From the NCBI GenBank assembly GCA_021155205.1, contig JAJNPS010000052.1:124001-188000 (forward strand): a DNA stretch of 64,000 nucleotides. The letters are read 5' to 3'. Of the stretch, positions 26,776-34,814 are shown piece after piece. The DNA comes from Rhodobacterales bacterium. GTDB taxonomy: Bacteria; Pseudomonadota; Alphaproteobacteria; Rhodobacterales; Rhodobacteraceae. The notes under the pieces are model-generated. The model was not told the DNA's origin and searched no databases. It saw only the letters and a program-made list of their open reading frames with translations. A program made the translations under genes and the position numbers. Numbering within the stretch: the first letter of the stretch is position 1; each line of letters opens with the position of its first letter.

Positions 26776-28725
26776 TTACTTCAGCACGCCTGCGGCCTTT
26801 AGCTTTTCCGCCTTTTCCGCATTGAACCACCAGAAGTCCATTTCGCCCAAGGCATAGGGCGGCAGGGTCTGGGGATGTTCGTACTGGTCATAATAGGCCG
26901 ACCAGTAGGTCGGCTTGTACCATTGCGGGATCCAGAACCGTTCGGCCCGCAGAACCCGGTCCAGCGCCCTGACGGCCACATCCAGTTCCGCGCGCGTCTT
27001 GGCACCCTCGACCACGGTTGTCAGCCGGTCCAGCGCCGGATTGTTCAGGCCCGCGCGGTTCCGCGTCGAATTGTTCGCGGTGACGGTCGCATAGGCCTGC
27101 TTCAATTCGCTGCCCGGCTCGTACCCGCCATTGATGGCATTGCCCACGATGATGTCGAAATCGAAATTTGGTGGATCGCTGCGCTGGCTCATCTGCGCGG
27201 GGTCAACCAGCGTCAGTATCGCATCGACGCCCAGCGCGCGAAGGTTTTCGACATAGGGGTTGATCACACGTTCAAATGCGGGACTGTCCTCGACAAACTC
27301 CACCTTCAGCGTCTGCCCCTTGTCGTTGCGGCGCATGCCGTCGTCACCGGCAATCCATCCTGCGGCGTCCAAGAGCGCGGACGCCTTGCGCAGATTGCCA
27401 CGGTCGAGCGACCTTTGCACCGTCGAGACGGGTGCCATCACCACTTCGTCGGTCAGGATCGACGCGGGCAGCAGGCCCTCATCCACCAGCGGCTGCAGGA
27501 TCGCGATCTCTTCGGGCGTGGGCGTGCCCGTTGCCGCCATCTCGGTGTTTTGCCAGATCGAATTGATCCGTTCGTAAAGATCATAGAACAGCGTCTTGTT
27601 CGACCATTCGAAGTTGAACATCAGGCCGATCGCCTCGCGGACGCGCGGGTCCTTGAACTGGTCGCGCCGCAGGTTGAACAGGAACCCCTGCCCGGTGGCA
27701 ATGTTGCCGTTCGGCAGTTCCGTCTTGATGACGGTGCCGTTCCTGATGTTCTCAAAGTCATAGGCGGTCGCCCAGTTCTTCGACGAGTTTTCGCTGCGAA
27801 AGGTATAGACGCCCGCCTTGAACCCCTCTAGCGCCGCCGTGTCGTCGCCGAAATACTCGATCCGGATGCGGTCGAAATTGTTCCGCCCGATGCCAAAGGG
27901 CAGGTTCTGCGCCCAATAGTCGGGGTTGCGCCGATAGATGATCTTTTGACCCGGCTGCAGGCTGTCAAGGACATAGGCCCCCGTCCCGACGAACGGCCTC
28001 AGGTCCGATTCCTCCAGATCGCGGTTGTTCTTTTGGTAGTCGGCCTTGGAAAAGACCGGAAATCCGCCCGCCGAGGCCGGCATGTCGCGAAAGCTGACGC
28101 CGGGGGTAAAGGTGAATTTGATCCGATAGGGGGCAAGAATTTCGACCGACTGATACTTTTCGTTCGCCACCGAACGGAACTCGGCGATGCCCTTGTCGCG
28201 GAACAGCTCATAACTGAACAGCACATCATCGGCCGTCATTGGCGTGCCGTCCGAGAATTTCACGTCCTTGCGCAGGTTGAAAATCACCCAGGACCGGTCT
28301 TCGGGGTACTCCATCGTCTCGCACAACAGGCAATAGGCCGACCCGATCTCGTCCGAGGTGCCGGTCAGGATCGACTCGTACGGGATCGACGACAGCGCGG
28401 CGGGCACACCCTTGACGGAATAGATGTTGAGCGAGTCGAACGTGCCCGGCGCCCATTCCGAAATCTCGCCGCCCTTCGGGGCATCGGGGTTCACATAGTC
28501 CAGATACTTGAAATCCGCCGGATATTTCAGCGTCCCGAACGTCGAAATGCCATGCGCGGTGATGACGGTCTCGGCCCGCGCCGCGATCGTCATGGCCGCC
28601 AGCGCCAGGATTGCGATCCCCGTTGCCAGAACTTCGCGCACATGTCCGGCGGGCCGGAGATGCGCGGCTTGCGCGATATGCGGGGCGGCGCGCGACCCCT
28701 GGGCCTGCATGAACCTGCGTTGCAT
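26776..28725 (-). CDS. yejA: Periplasmic peptide-binding protein YejA (SBP family 5)
   Basis: A 649-residue solute-binding protein of the oligopeptide class. The export signal is unusual in having a long, basic n-region; the hydrophobic core VLATGIAILALAAMTIAARA is at residues ~32-50, with mature protein probably starting ETVITAHG. A start at the sixth codon (MQAQGSRAA) would shorten this. Family blocks include FKYLDYVNPDAPKGGEI, RKDVKFSDGTPMTADDVLFS and the C-terminal WWFNAEKAEKLKAAG. A GGGAAAGG ribosome-binding sequence lies before the ATG. It is the first gene of yejA-B-E-F-glycosyltransferase. Confidence 0.94.
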   Translation of the reverse strand: MQRRFMQAQGSRAAPHIAQAAHLRPAGHVREVLATGIAILALAAMTIAARAETVITAHGISTFGTLKYPADFKYLDYVNPDAPKGGEISEWAPGTFDSLNIYSVKGVPAALSSIPYESILTGTSDEIGSAYCLLCETMEYPEDRSWVIFNLRKDVKFSDGTPMTADDVLFSYELFRDKGIAEFRSVANEKYQSVEILAPYRIKFTFTPGVSFRDMPASAGGFPVFSKADYQKNNRDLEESDLRPFVGTGAYVLDSLQPGQKIIYRRNPDYWAQNLPFGIGRNNFDRIRIEYFGDDTAALEGFKAGVYTFRSENSSKNWATAYDFENIRNGTVIKTELPNGNIATGQGFLFNLRRDQFKDPRVREAIGLMFNFEWSNKTLFYDLYERINSIWQNTEMAATGTPTPEEIAILQPLVDEGLLPASILTDEVVMAPVSTVQRSLDRGNLRKASALLDAAGWIAGDDGMRRNDKGQTLKVEFVEDSPAFERVINPYVENLRALGVDAILTLVDPAQMSQRSDPPNFDFDIIVGNAINGGYEPGSELKQAYATVTANNSTRNRAGLNNPALDRLTTVVEGAKTRAELDVAVRALDRVLRAERFWIPQWYKPTYWSAYYDQYEHPQTLPPYALGEMDFWWFNAEKAEKLKAAGVLK

Positions 28726-28858
28726 CTGAGCCTTTCCCGTTCCACCTGATCGCGCGGGTTGTCGCCCGACGGACCCCTTTTATTTATTCATTACGCTAAA
28801 TCTACGCGTGTCGATGTCTCAAGTTGCGTTTGCGTGAACGTGCGCGCAAGAAAGTGAA

Positions 28859-28882
28859 AAGGCCGTCCGTTGGGGCGGCCTT
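28859..28882 (-). terminator. Rho-independent terminator for the cytochrome c gene
   Basis: A perfect 7-bp stem (AAGGCCG / CGGCCTT) with a 10-base loop is followed, reading the reverse strand, by TTTTCACTTTCTT. It lies 26 bp beyond the stop of the minus-strand cytochrome c gene and so ends that transcript before the yej promoter region. Confidence 0.75.
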
Positions 28883-28907
28883 GCTGCAGTTCGGACGCGC
28901 GCAATCG

Positions 28908-29432
28908 TCACGGCTTGGTGGTTGACAGATAGGCGATCAGGTTGGCGCGGTCCTCGGGCTTGGGCAAACCGGCAAATGCCATGATCGTGCCCGGCATGTA
29001 CCCCTTGGGATTTTCCAGGAACCCGTTCAGATTCTCAGGCGTCCATGCCTCACTCCCGACCGCGAGAATGGCTGCGGAATACTTGAAGCCCGCAATCGAC
29101 GCCTTGGGGCGCCCGACGACCCCGTTCAGATGTGGCCCGGTTCCATTTGTGCCGTCGATCTTGTGGCAGGACTTGCACTTGGCGAACACCTTCTCACCTG
29201 CCGCGGGATCGGCAGACGCCAGCAAGGCGGCGAAATCGACTGCAAGCGCACCACTTTCAGCGGCTGGGGCCGCAGCCCCGGTGTCGATCACATAGGCCTG
29301 GGCTGGTTTTTCGCCATACTCACCCTTTTTCGGGGCATAGATTGCCTCGGCAGCCCAGTTACCCAAAAGGAACACCAGGAACGTCCCGCACAGCGCCCCA
29401 AGCGTTTTTGTCACCGTCATCGTGTCCAACAT
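28908..29432 (-). CDS. Membrane-anchored cytochrome c (CycM / c552 type)
   Basis: A 174-residue class I c-type cytochrome with one N-terminal membrane helix (LGALCGTFLVFLLGNWAAEAIY), a proline/alanine-rich periplasmic linker to about residue 65, and a haem domain. The haem attachment site is CKSCH (Cys86, Cys89, His90), and the sixth ligand is expected in the KGYMPGTIMAF segment. This matches the alphaproteobacterial c552/CycM/c-y group that shuttles electrons between the bc1 complex and terminal oxidases while tethered to the membrane. It is divergent from pheA. A start four codons in (MTVTK) is equally possible. Confidence 0.92.
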   Translation of the reverse strand: MLDTMTVTKTLGALCGTFLVFLLGNWAAEAIYAPKKGEYGEKPAQAYVIDTGAAAPAAESGALAVDFAALLASADPAAGEKVFAKCKSCHKIDGTNGTGPHLNGVVGRPKASIAGFKYSAAILAVGSEAWTPENLNGFLENPKGYMPGTIMAFAGLPKPEDRANLIAYLSTTKP

Positions 29433-29552
29433 GTCGCGCCGTCCCCGTACCTTCGCCCGCGGGGGTATCTATCGCCTTCCCCCGTGCCCATGCAAGGTGT
29501 AGGAGCGCGACCAAACGCCCCTCTGTGGCGAAAAGAGACGGAGATTGCGCGA

Positions 29553-30386
29553 ATGTCCGGCAAAATCGCGTTCCAGGGAGAACTTGGCGCCTATTCGCAC
29601 CAGGCCTGCCAGCAGGCGCGCCCCGGCATGGAGGCCGTTCCCAGCACCACCTTTGAGGACGTTGTCGAGAAGGTCGCGCGCGGCGAGGTCGATCTTGGCA
29701 TGCTGGCGGTGGAGAACTCTACCTATGGGCGCGTGGCCGATGTCCATTCCCTGCTGCCGAAATCGGGGCTGCACATCGTGGACGAGGCGTTCGTTCGGGT
29801 GCATGTCAACCTTTTGGGCGTCCCCGGCGCCCGTCTTTCGGACGTGACCGAAGCCTATGGCCATGTCGTGATCCTGCCGCAATGCGCGGGGTTTTTGCGC
29901 AAACACGGCATCCACGGGCGGGTCAGTTCAGACAACGCACGCGCCGCGCGCGAAGTCGCCGAAGTCGGCGACAGAAGCCGGGCCGCGCTGGCCAGCGACC
30001 TTGCCGCGTCGATCTATGGTCTCGACATCCTGGCCCGCCAGATCGAGGATCAGGCCAACAACACCACCCGCTTTCTGGTGATGGCGCGCAACGCCGATCA
30101 CAGCCGTCGCGGCAAGGGCCGGATGATCACCACATTCACCTTTCGCGTCCGCAACATTCCCGCCGCCCTTTACAAGGCGATGGGGGGATTTGCGACCAAC
30201 GGCGTCAACATGACCAAGCTGGAAAGCTACATGGTCGGCGGGTCGTTCACCGCGACCGAATTCTATGCCGACATCGAGGGCCACCCCGATGACGCCAATG
30301 TCGCGCGCGCGCTGGAGGAGCTGCGTTATTTTACCAGCCAGATGAACATCCTTGGCGTCTACCCCGCCGACCGCGAACGAGGCTAG
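29553..30386 (+). CDS. pheA: Prephenate dehydratase
   Basis: A 277-residue monofunctional prephenate dehydratase, converting prephenate to phenylpyruvate for phenylalanine synthesis. The catalytic domain (residues 1 to ~185) has FQGELGAYSHQAC, VENSTYGRV and the NNTTRFLVMA motif with the catalytic Thr-Arg-Phe. A C-terminal ACT domain follows for feedback control. Its usual ESRP Phe-binding motif reads ESYM, a variant I recall from related alphaproteobacterial enzymes. No chorismate mutase domain is fused. The start at 29553 gives the conserved N-terminus MSGKIAFQG. Confidence 0.94.
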   Translation: MSGKIAFQGELGAYSHQACQQARPGMEAVPSTTFEDVVEKVARGEVDLGMLAVENSTYGRVADVHSLLPKSGLHIVDEAFVRVHVNLLGVPGARLSDVTEAYGHVVILPQCAGFLRKHGIHGRVSSDNARAAREVAEVGDRSRAALASDLAASIYGLDILARQIEDQANNTTRFLVMARNADHSRRGKGRMITTFTFRVRNIPAALYKAMGGFATNGVNMTKLESYMVGGSFTATEFYADIEGHPDDANVARALEELRYFTSQMNILGVYPADRERG

Positions 30387-30393
30387 GCCCGGA

Positions 30394-30864
30394 TCAGCCG
30401 CCTGCCGCGCGATAACGCGCTTCGACTTCGGCCCCGAACTGGGCCAGTCGCTGTTCGAACTTGCGCACCACCCGCTGGCGCGCCAGCCGCATCGACTGAA
30501 ACAGCAACCGCGCCGACAGGGTCCGCGCCTGCACCACCAGATCTGCCGAAATGCGGGTGCGATGGGGGCTCATTGCAAGAGGCACCAGGGTTGCCGTTCC
30601 CCATGCCGACTTGCCGACAAAGGACACCGTCACCCGTCCGGTCGGATCAAGTTCGACCACCTGCAATTCGATGTTCCTCGGCTTGCCGCGGAACGGAAAC
30701 CGGGCCGTCCACGTGGACCCGAGCCCGGTCTCTGCAAGCCGGTCGGTCCGGCGCACGTCCAGACCCCGCCGCAAGGCTGCACGTTCCCAAGCCTGGAAAT
30801 CCGCCAGCGTGCGCACGACAAAGGCCAGCGGCACATCGACATCATGTTTGCCGTTGATCTTCAT
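30394..30864 (-). CDS. SRPBCC-fold (START/polyketide cyclase-like) protein
   Basis: A 156-residue protein beginning MKINGKHDVDVPLAFVVRTLADF, the typical first strand and helix of the SRPBCC lipid/ligand-binding fold. Strand-rich middle (STWTARFPFRGKPRNIELQVVELD) and a long C-terminal amphipathic helix (KFEQRLAQFGAEVEARY) agree. The ligand and role are unknown. It converges on pheA with a 7-bp gap and lies 52 bp downstream of nudC on the same strand, so it may be co-transcribed with nudC. Confidence 0.75.
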   Translation of the reverse strand: MKINGKHDVDVPLAFVVRTLADFQAWERAALRRGLDVRRTDRLAETGLGSTWTARFPFRGKPRNIELQVVELDPTGRVTVSFVGKSAWGTATLVPLAMSPHRTRISADLVVQARTLSARLLFQSMRLARQRVVRKFEQRLAQFGAEVEARYRAAGG

Positions 30865-30916
30865 CCATCCGTCCCCGGGCTATCGGCGCAAGGCCGGAAG
30901 CAGCAGCCATCTTGCT

Positions 30917-31867
30917 TCAAACAAGAGTGTCGGCAAGCCACGCCGACATCAGGAACTGCGCAATCGCACCCTGCCGTGGCGGCCGGATCACGCCGTGCTG
31001 CCCGGCCATGACCTGCAACAGTTCTTCCCGTCCGACCCACAGGGCGTGTTCCAGTTCCACCGGATCAAGGGTGATGGCGTCGGTCAGCGCCTCGGCGCGG
31101 CAGCCGACCATCAACGAGGCCGGGAATGGCCAGGGCTGGCTGGCAAGGTACTGCACCGCGCCGATCTGCACACCGGACTCCTCGGCCACCTCGCGGCGCA
31201 CGGCAGCCTCGAGCGTCTCGCCCGGTTCGACAAAGCCCGCCAGCAGGGAATACATCCCCTCGGGCCAGCCTGGGCTGCGCCCCAACAGCACCCGGTTGCC
31301 GCGCAGTACCAGCATGATGACCACAGGATCGGTACGCGGGAAATGGCTGGTGCCGCAGGCGGGACAGTTCCGCTGCCAACCGGCCTTTGCGACAGCCGAT
31401 GGCTGCCCGCAGGCGGCGCAGTACCGATGCGATGCGTGCCACTGCAACAGCGCCTTGGCCGTCGCCAGAAGTTCCGCCGCGCGGGGCGACAGATGCACCA
31501 TTGCGCCGCGAAGTTCCTGAAAGCCCGCCTCGGCGGAAATTGCGGGGTGGCGCTGCATCGAGCGGTCGCTGAAACCGGGTTGCAGGTCCGCACCCGCATC
31601 CGCTGCCCAATCCGGCAGATCGCAGCCGAAATAACCCCGGTCGCCGTCACGGCCCAGAAAGACCGTGCCTGTCGCGGAGGCCAGAACGGGATGGCCGGAC
31701 GCCAGCCATTCCGGCGCCATGTCCAGTGCGATCAACGGCTTGCCACGCCAGAACGGCATCACCAGACCATTGTCCCACAGGCGCGCAATGGCGGCGGCGT
31801 CGTCCCGCAGCGCCGCGGCCCGGTCCAGTCCCGACCCGCCAAAGGTGACTGTCTCTGCGATCCGCAT
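30917..31867 (-). CDS. nudC: NAD(+) diphosphatase / NAD-cap RNA decapping hydrolase NudC
   Basis: A 316-residue Nudix hydrolase. A zinc ribbon (CAAC and CPAC pairs around residue 165-185) precedes the Nudix box GFVEPGE...REVAEESG. Immediately downstream, SQPWPFPASLM is the diagnostic NudC-specific motif for NAD recognition. The enzyme hydrolyses NADH/NAD and removes NAD caps from RNA 5' ends. The start MRIAETVTF at 31867 is preferred over one 25 codons upstream because family N-termini begin there. Its gene is divergent from the CpdB-like gene. Confidence 0.93.
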   Translation of the reverse strand: MRIAETVTFGGSGLDRAAALRDDAAAIARLWDNGLVMPFWRGKPLIALDMAPEWLASGHPVLASATGTVFLGRDGDRGYFGCDLPDWAADAGADLQPGFSDRSMQRHPAISAEAGFQELRGAMVHLSPRAAELLATAKALLQWHASHRYCAACGQPSAVAKAGWQRNCPACGTSHFPRTDPVVIMLVLRGNRVLLGRSPGWPEGMYSLLAGFVEPGETLEAAVRREVAEESGVQIGAVQYLASQPWPFPASLMVGCRAEALTDAITLDPVELEHALWVGREELLQVMAGQHGVIRPPRQGAIAQFLMSAWLADTLV

Positions 31868-32167
31868 CCTGTCCGGTGTTCCACATGCCACGTCACGCCC
31901 CTGTTGCCACGTCTTGTCCAAAGCGCCAAGGGCCGGTCCCAACTATGTCCGATTTACAACCCAAAGCTGACCACATCTCATGTAACTACGCCTCATGATT
32001 GCCAAATCAACGTTGCCACGCCAGCGCTGCAGAAAACGAAGGACCGCCAAAGGGTGCGGATCGAGGTCAAGAAAGCAGATGCCGCAGATCGTCTGGACCA
32101 AGGCCGCGACGGAGCCGCCCAGGTGACGTCCGCGCGCCCGGTCATCGGCCCTGGACAGGGTCCAAAT
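31868..32167. other. 300-bp divergent intergenic region, no recognised element
   Basis: This stretch separates the starts of nudC and the CpdB-like gene. Open reading continues through it upstream of the CpdB-like ATG, with GTG codons at 32054 and 32123 in frame, so part may be coding if an upstream start is used. I see no clear palindrome, terminator or RNA gene in it. The AACTATG...GTAACTACG portion around 31940-31990 is slightly AT-richer and could hold promoters. Confidence 0.4.
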
Positions 32168-34057
32168 ATGCCGGCAACGCAGGTATCGGACGTGGCGTTG
32201 CGGATCATGGCCACCACCGATCTGCATGCCCATCTGGTGCCGTATGACTACTTCAACGACCGGCCGGTCGACGGCTACGGGCTGACACGGACCGCAGCCC
32301 TGATCCTGCAGGCACGGGCCGAGGTGACGCAGTCGCTGTTGTTCGACAACGGCGACTTTCTGCAGGGTTCCGCCATCGGCGACTACCTTGCGCGCGGCAG
32401 GACACGCCTGCCCCATTCGATGATCACGGCCTTCGGACAGCTTGGCTATGATGCGGGTACGCTCGGCAACCACGAGTTCAACTACGGGCTGCCTTTCCTG
32501 GCCCGCGTGCTGGCCGAGGCGCGCCATCCCGTCGTGTCCGCAAACCTGATGCTGAAACGCGGCAAGGACCCAAGCCTTGATCATCATCTTGTCCCGCCCT
32601 TTGCGATCCTGACGCGCCAGGTCGTCGACGGCACCGGTGCCACCCAGATGTTGAAAATCGGGGTGATCGGGTTCACCCCCCCGCAAATCCTGCAATGGGA
32701 CCGTCAGCATCTGGAAGGGCGGCTGCAGGTCTGCGGCATGATCGACGCGGCACAGGTCTGGGTCCCGAGGCTGCGGCGGGCGGGGGCGGATCTGGTCGTG
32801 GTCCTGGCGCATACCGGCATCGCCGCACCGTCCGGGCCGACGGGCCGGCATGAAAACTGCGCGGTTGAGCTGGCGGCCATCGACGGCGTCGATGTCATGA
32901 TCGCCGGTCACAGTCATCTTGCGTTTCCCGGGCCGGATCATCTGACCGGACCCGGCATCGACCCGAAGGCGGGGCGGCTGTCGGGCAAGCCTGCCATCCT
33001 GCCGGGTCATTTCGGGTCGCATCTGGGCATCATCGACCTGGCCTTGCGCAGATCTCCCTGGGGCGGCTGGTCCGTGGCGGCATCGCGGTCGCATCTGCGC
33101 GCCGTCACGGACCTGCATCCCCGGAAATCGGCGGGACCCGCGGGCGAGACGGTCCGCCAGCTTGAATCCGCCGCCATTGACGTCCACCGTGCGACGCGAC
33201 GCTGGATCCGCCGCGAAATCGGCCGGACCGACCACCGGCTGCAAAGCTATTTTTCGCTGGTCGCCGACAGCATGACGCTGGGGCTGGTTGCGGCCGCGCA
33301 GGCGGATCATGTGGCAAGGGCGCTGCTGGGCACCGACCTCGCACCGCTGCCGCTGTTGTCGGCGGTGGCCCCGATCAAGGCGGGCGGCTGGGGTGGTCCG
33401 ACGAACTATGTCGATATCCCCGCCGGGCCTCTGGCGTTTCGCCATGCCGCCGATCTGTGCCCGTTCCCGAATACCGTCGCCGCCTTGCGCCTGACCGGGG
33501 TCGAGCTTGCCGACTGGCTGGAACGCTCCGCATCCATCTACCATCAGATACTGCCCGGCGCGCAGGACAGCCCGCTGATCAACGCGGCCTTTGCAAGCTT
33601 TCATCAGGACCGTGTCTATGGTGTCGGCTACGAGATCGACCTGTCCTTCGCACCCCGCTTTGCACCTGACGGGACAGTTGTGGATCGCGGCAACCGCCGC
33701 ATCCGGAACCTGACGCATCGCGGGCTTCCTGTGCGCCCGGAGGACAGTTTTGTCTTGGCCACCAACAGCTTTCGCAGCGGTGGCGCGGGGCACTACGTGA
33801 ACGGTGACAGGGCGCATGTGGTGCTGGAAACGCGGCTGCTGTCGCGCGACATGCTTGCGCGCTTTATCCTGCAGACCGGCACAGTCGCCCCACCCGAACC
33901 ACAGCTTTGGCGTTTTTCGGCGATCGGGCTGGACACATCGGTCACGTTCGACACCAGCCCCCGCGCCCTGGGCTGCCAGCACGATCCGCTGACGCCGGGG
34001 GCGGAGCCGCTGGAGATGACACCTGCGGGGTTCCAGCGATTTCGGATGCGCCTGTAA
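32168..34057 (+). CDS. cpdB: 2',3'-cyclic-nucleotide 2'-phosphodiesterase/3'-nucleotidase (CpdB-like), no signal peptide seen
   Basis: A 629-residue metallophosphoesterase of the 5'-nucleotidase family. Metal ligands appear in TTDLHAHLVPYDY, DNGDFLQGSAIGDY, LGNHEFNYG, VLAHTG and MIAGHSHLAFPG; the C-terminal substrate domain follows, with ATNSFRSGGAG. E. coli CpdB is a 647-residue periplasmic enzyme. Here the ATG at 32168 starts only about 14 residues before the first catalytic strand, and no in-frame upstream start (GTG at 32123 or 32054) adds a hydrophobic signal. The protein may therefore be cytoplasmic. An AGGG sequence lies 8 bases before the ATG. Confidence 0.88.
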   Translation: MPATQVSDVALRIMATTDLHAHLVPYDYFNDRPVDGYGLTRTAALILQARAEVTQSLLFDNGDFLQGSAIGDYLARGRTRLPHSMITAFGQLGYDAGTLGNHEFNYGLPFLARVLAEARHPVVSANLMLKRGKDPSLDHHLVPPFAILTRQVVDGTGATQMLKIGVIGFTPPQILQWDRQHLEGRLQVCGMIDAAQVWVPRLRRAGADLVVVLAHTGIAAPSGPTGRHENCAVELAAIDGVDVMIAGHSHLAFPGPDHLTGPGIDPKAGRLSGKPAILPGHFGSHLGIIDLALRRSPWGGWSVAASRSHLRAVTDLHPRKSAGPAGETVRQLESAAIDVHRATRRWIRREIGRTDHRLQSYFSLVADSMTLGLVAAAQADHVARALLGTDLAPLPLLSAVAPIKAGGWGGPTNYVDIPAGPLAFRHAADLCPFPNTVAALRLTGVELADWLERSASIYHQILPGAQDSPLINAAFASFHQDRVYGVGYEIDLSFAPRFAPDGTVVDRGNRRIRNLTHRGLPVRPEDSFVLATNSFRSGGAGHYVNGDRAHVVLETRLLSRDMLARFILQTGTVAPPEPQLWRFSAIGLDTSVTFDTSPRALGCQHDPLTPGAEPLEMTPAGFQRFRMRL

Positions 34058-34148
34058 CACCGCGCGATCTGCGACAGGCATCGAAGGCTCGTGCTTTCCC
34101 GCCGACTGCCCTATGCAGCGATCCGAGTGACGCGAAAAGGAACCTTGC

Positions 34149-34814
34149 ATGTACGACGCCGTGCTTTTTGACCTTGACGGAACCCTGATCGACACCGAGG
34201 CGATCTCGGTCCTGACCGGCCGTAAGGCGTTTGCGGCACTCGGCCACGCGGTCACGCCGGAGTTCATGCACGGCATGATCGGCAAGGATGGCACCACTAC
34301 CAGCCGCCTGATCGTCGCCGCGATGCCCCGGATCGACGTTGTTCGACTGAATTCCCTTTGGGCCGAGGGCTTTCGTGCCGCAATCCAGGACAGCGTGCCG
34401 CTCAAGCCGCATGCGCACCGCGTGCTGGCCGGGATTTCACTGCCGCGCGCCATCGTGACATCGTCGCGCCGTCACGAGGCGACAACCAAGCTGGGGCTTG
34501 CCTCGCTCGCGGGCTACTTTGACGAGGTGATCGTGGTCGATGACGTGGCGGTACCGAAGCCCGCGCCGGACGCCTATCTGCTGGCCGCCCGGCGTCTGGG
34601 GGTCAGTCCCGCGCGCTGCCTGGTCTTCGAGGACAGCGAGACCGGGGCGGAATCCGCCCATCGCGCGGGCTGTGTCGTGGTGCAGGTTCCGGATATCCTG
34701 CCGACGGCCGGGCGCTGGGCGCATCACGTCGCCCCGGATCTTCTGGCCGGGGCGACCCTCGCCGGCCTGCATCTTGGTCACAGTGCCGCGACCATCGACG
34801 GCGCAAAGAGATAG
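34149..34814 (+). CDS. HAD-superfamily phosphatase/phosphomutase-like hydrolase
   Basis: A 221-residue HAD hydrolase with motif I FDLDGTLIDTE, motif II AIVTSSRR, motif III Lys in VPKPAPDAYLLAARRLG and motif IV VFEDSETGAESAHRAG. The small helical cap and KPAPD motif place it with the beta-phosphoglucomutase/phosphoglycolate phosphatase group. The substrate is unknown, although small sugar phosphates are typical. AAAGGAACC precedes the ATG. Its 3' end overlaps the convergent M24 gene by 37 bp. Confidence 0.86.
   Translation: MYDAVLFDLDGTLIDTEAISVLTGRKAFAALGHAVTPEFMHGMIGKDGTTTSRLIVAAMPRIDVVRLNSLWAEGFRAAIQDSVPLKPHAHRVLAGISLPRAIVTSSRRHEATTKLGLASLAGYFDEVIVVDDVAVPKPAPDAYLLAARRLGVSPARCLVFEDSETGAESAHRAGCVVVQVPDILPTAGRWAHHVAPDLLAGATLAGLHLGHSAATIDGAKR

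Noticed and set aside
30551..32167. Extension of the CpdB-like protein upstream by 539 residues
   Set aside because: The added sequence runs antisense through nudC and the SRPBCC gene and matches nothing; the ATG at 32168 begins the family domain.
31943..34453. 836-residue minus-strand open frame
   Set aside because: Antisense to the CpdB-like and HAD genes, with no recognisable domain.
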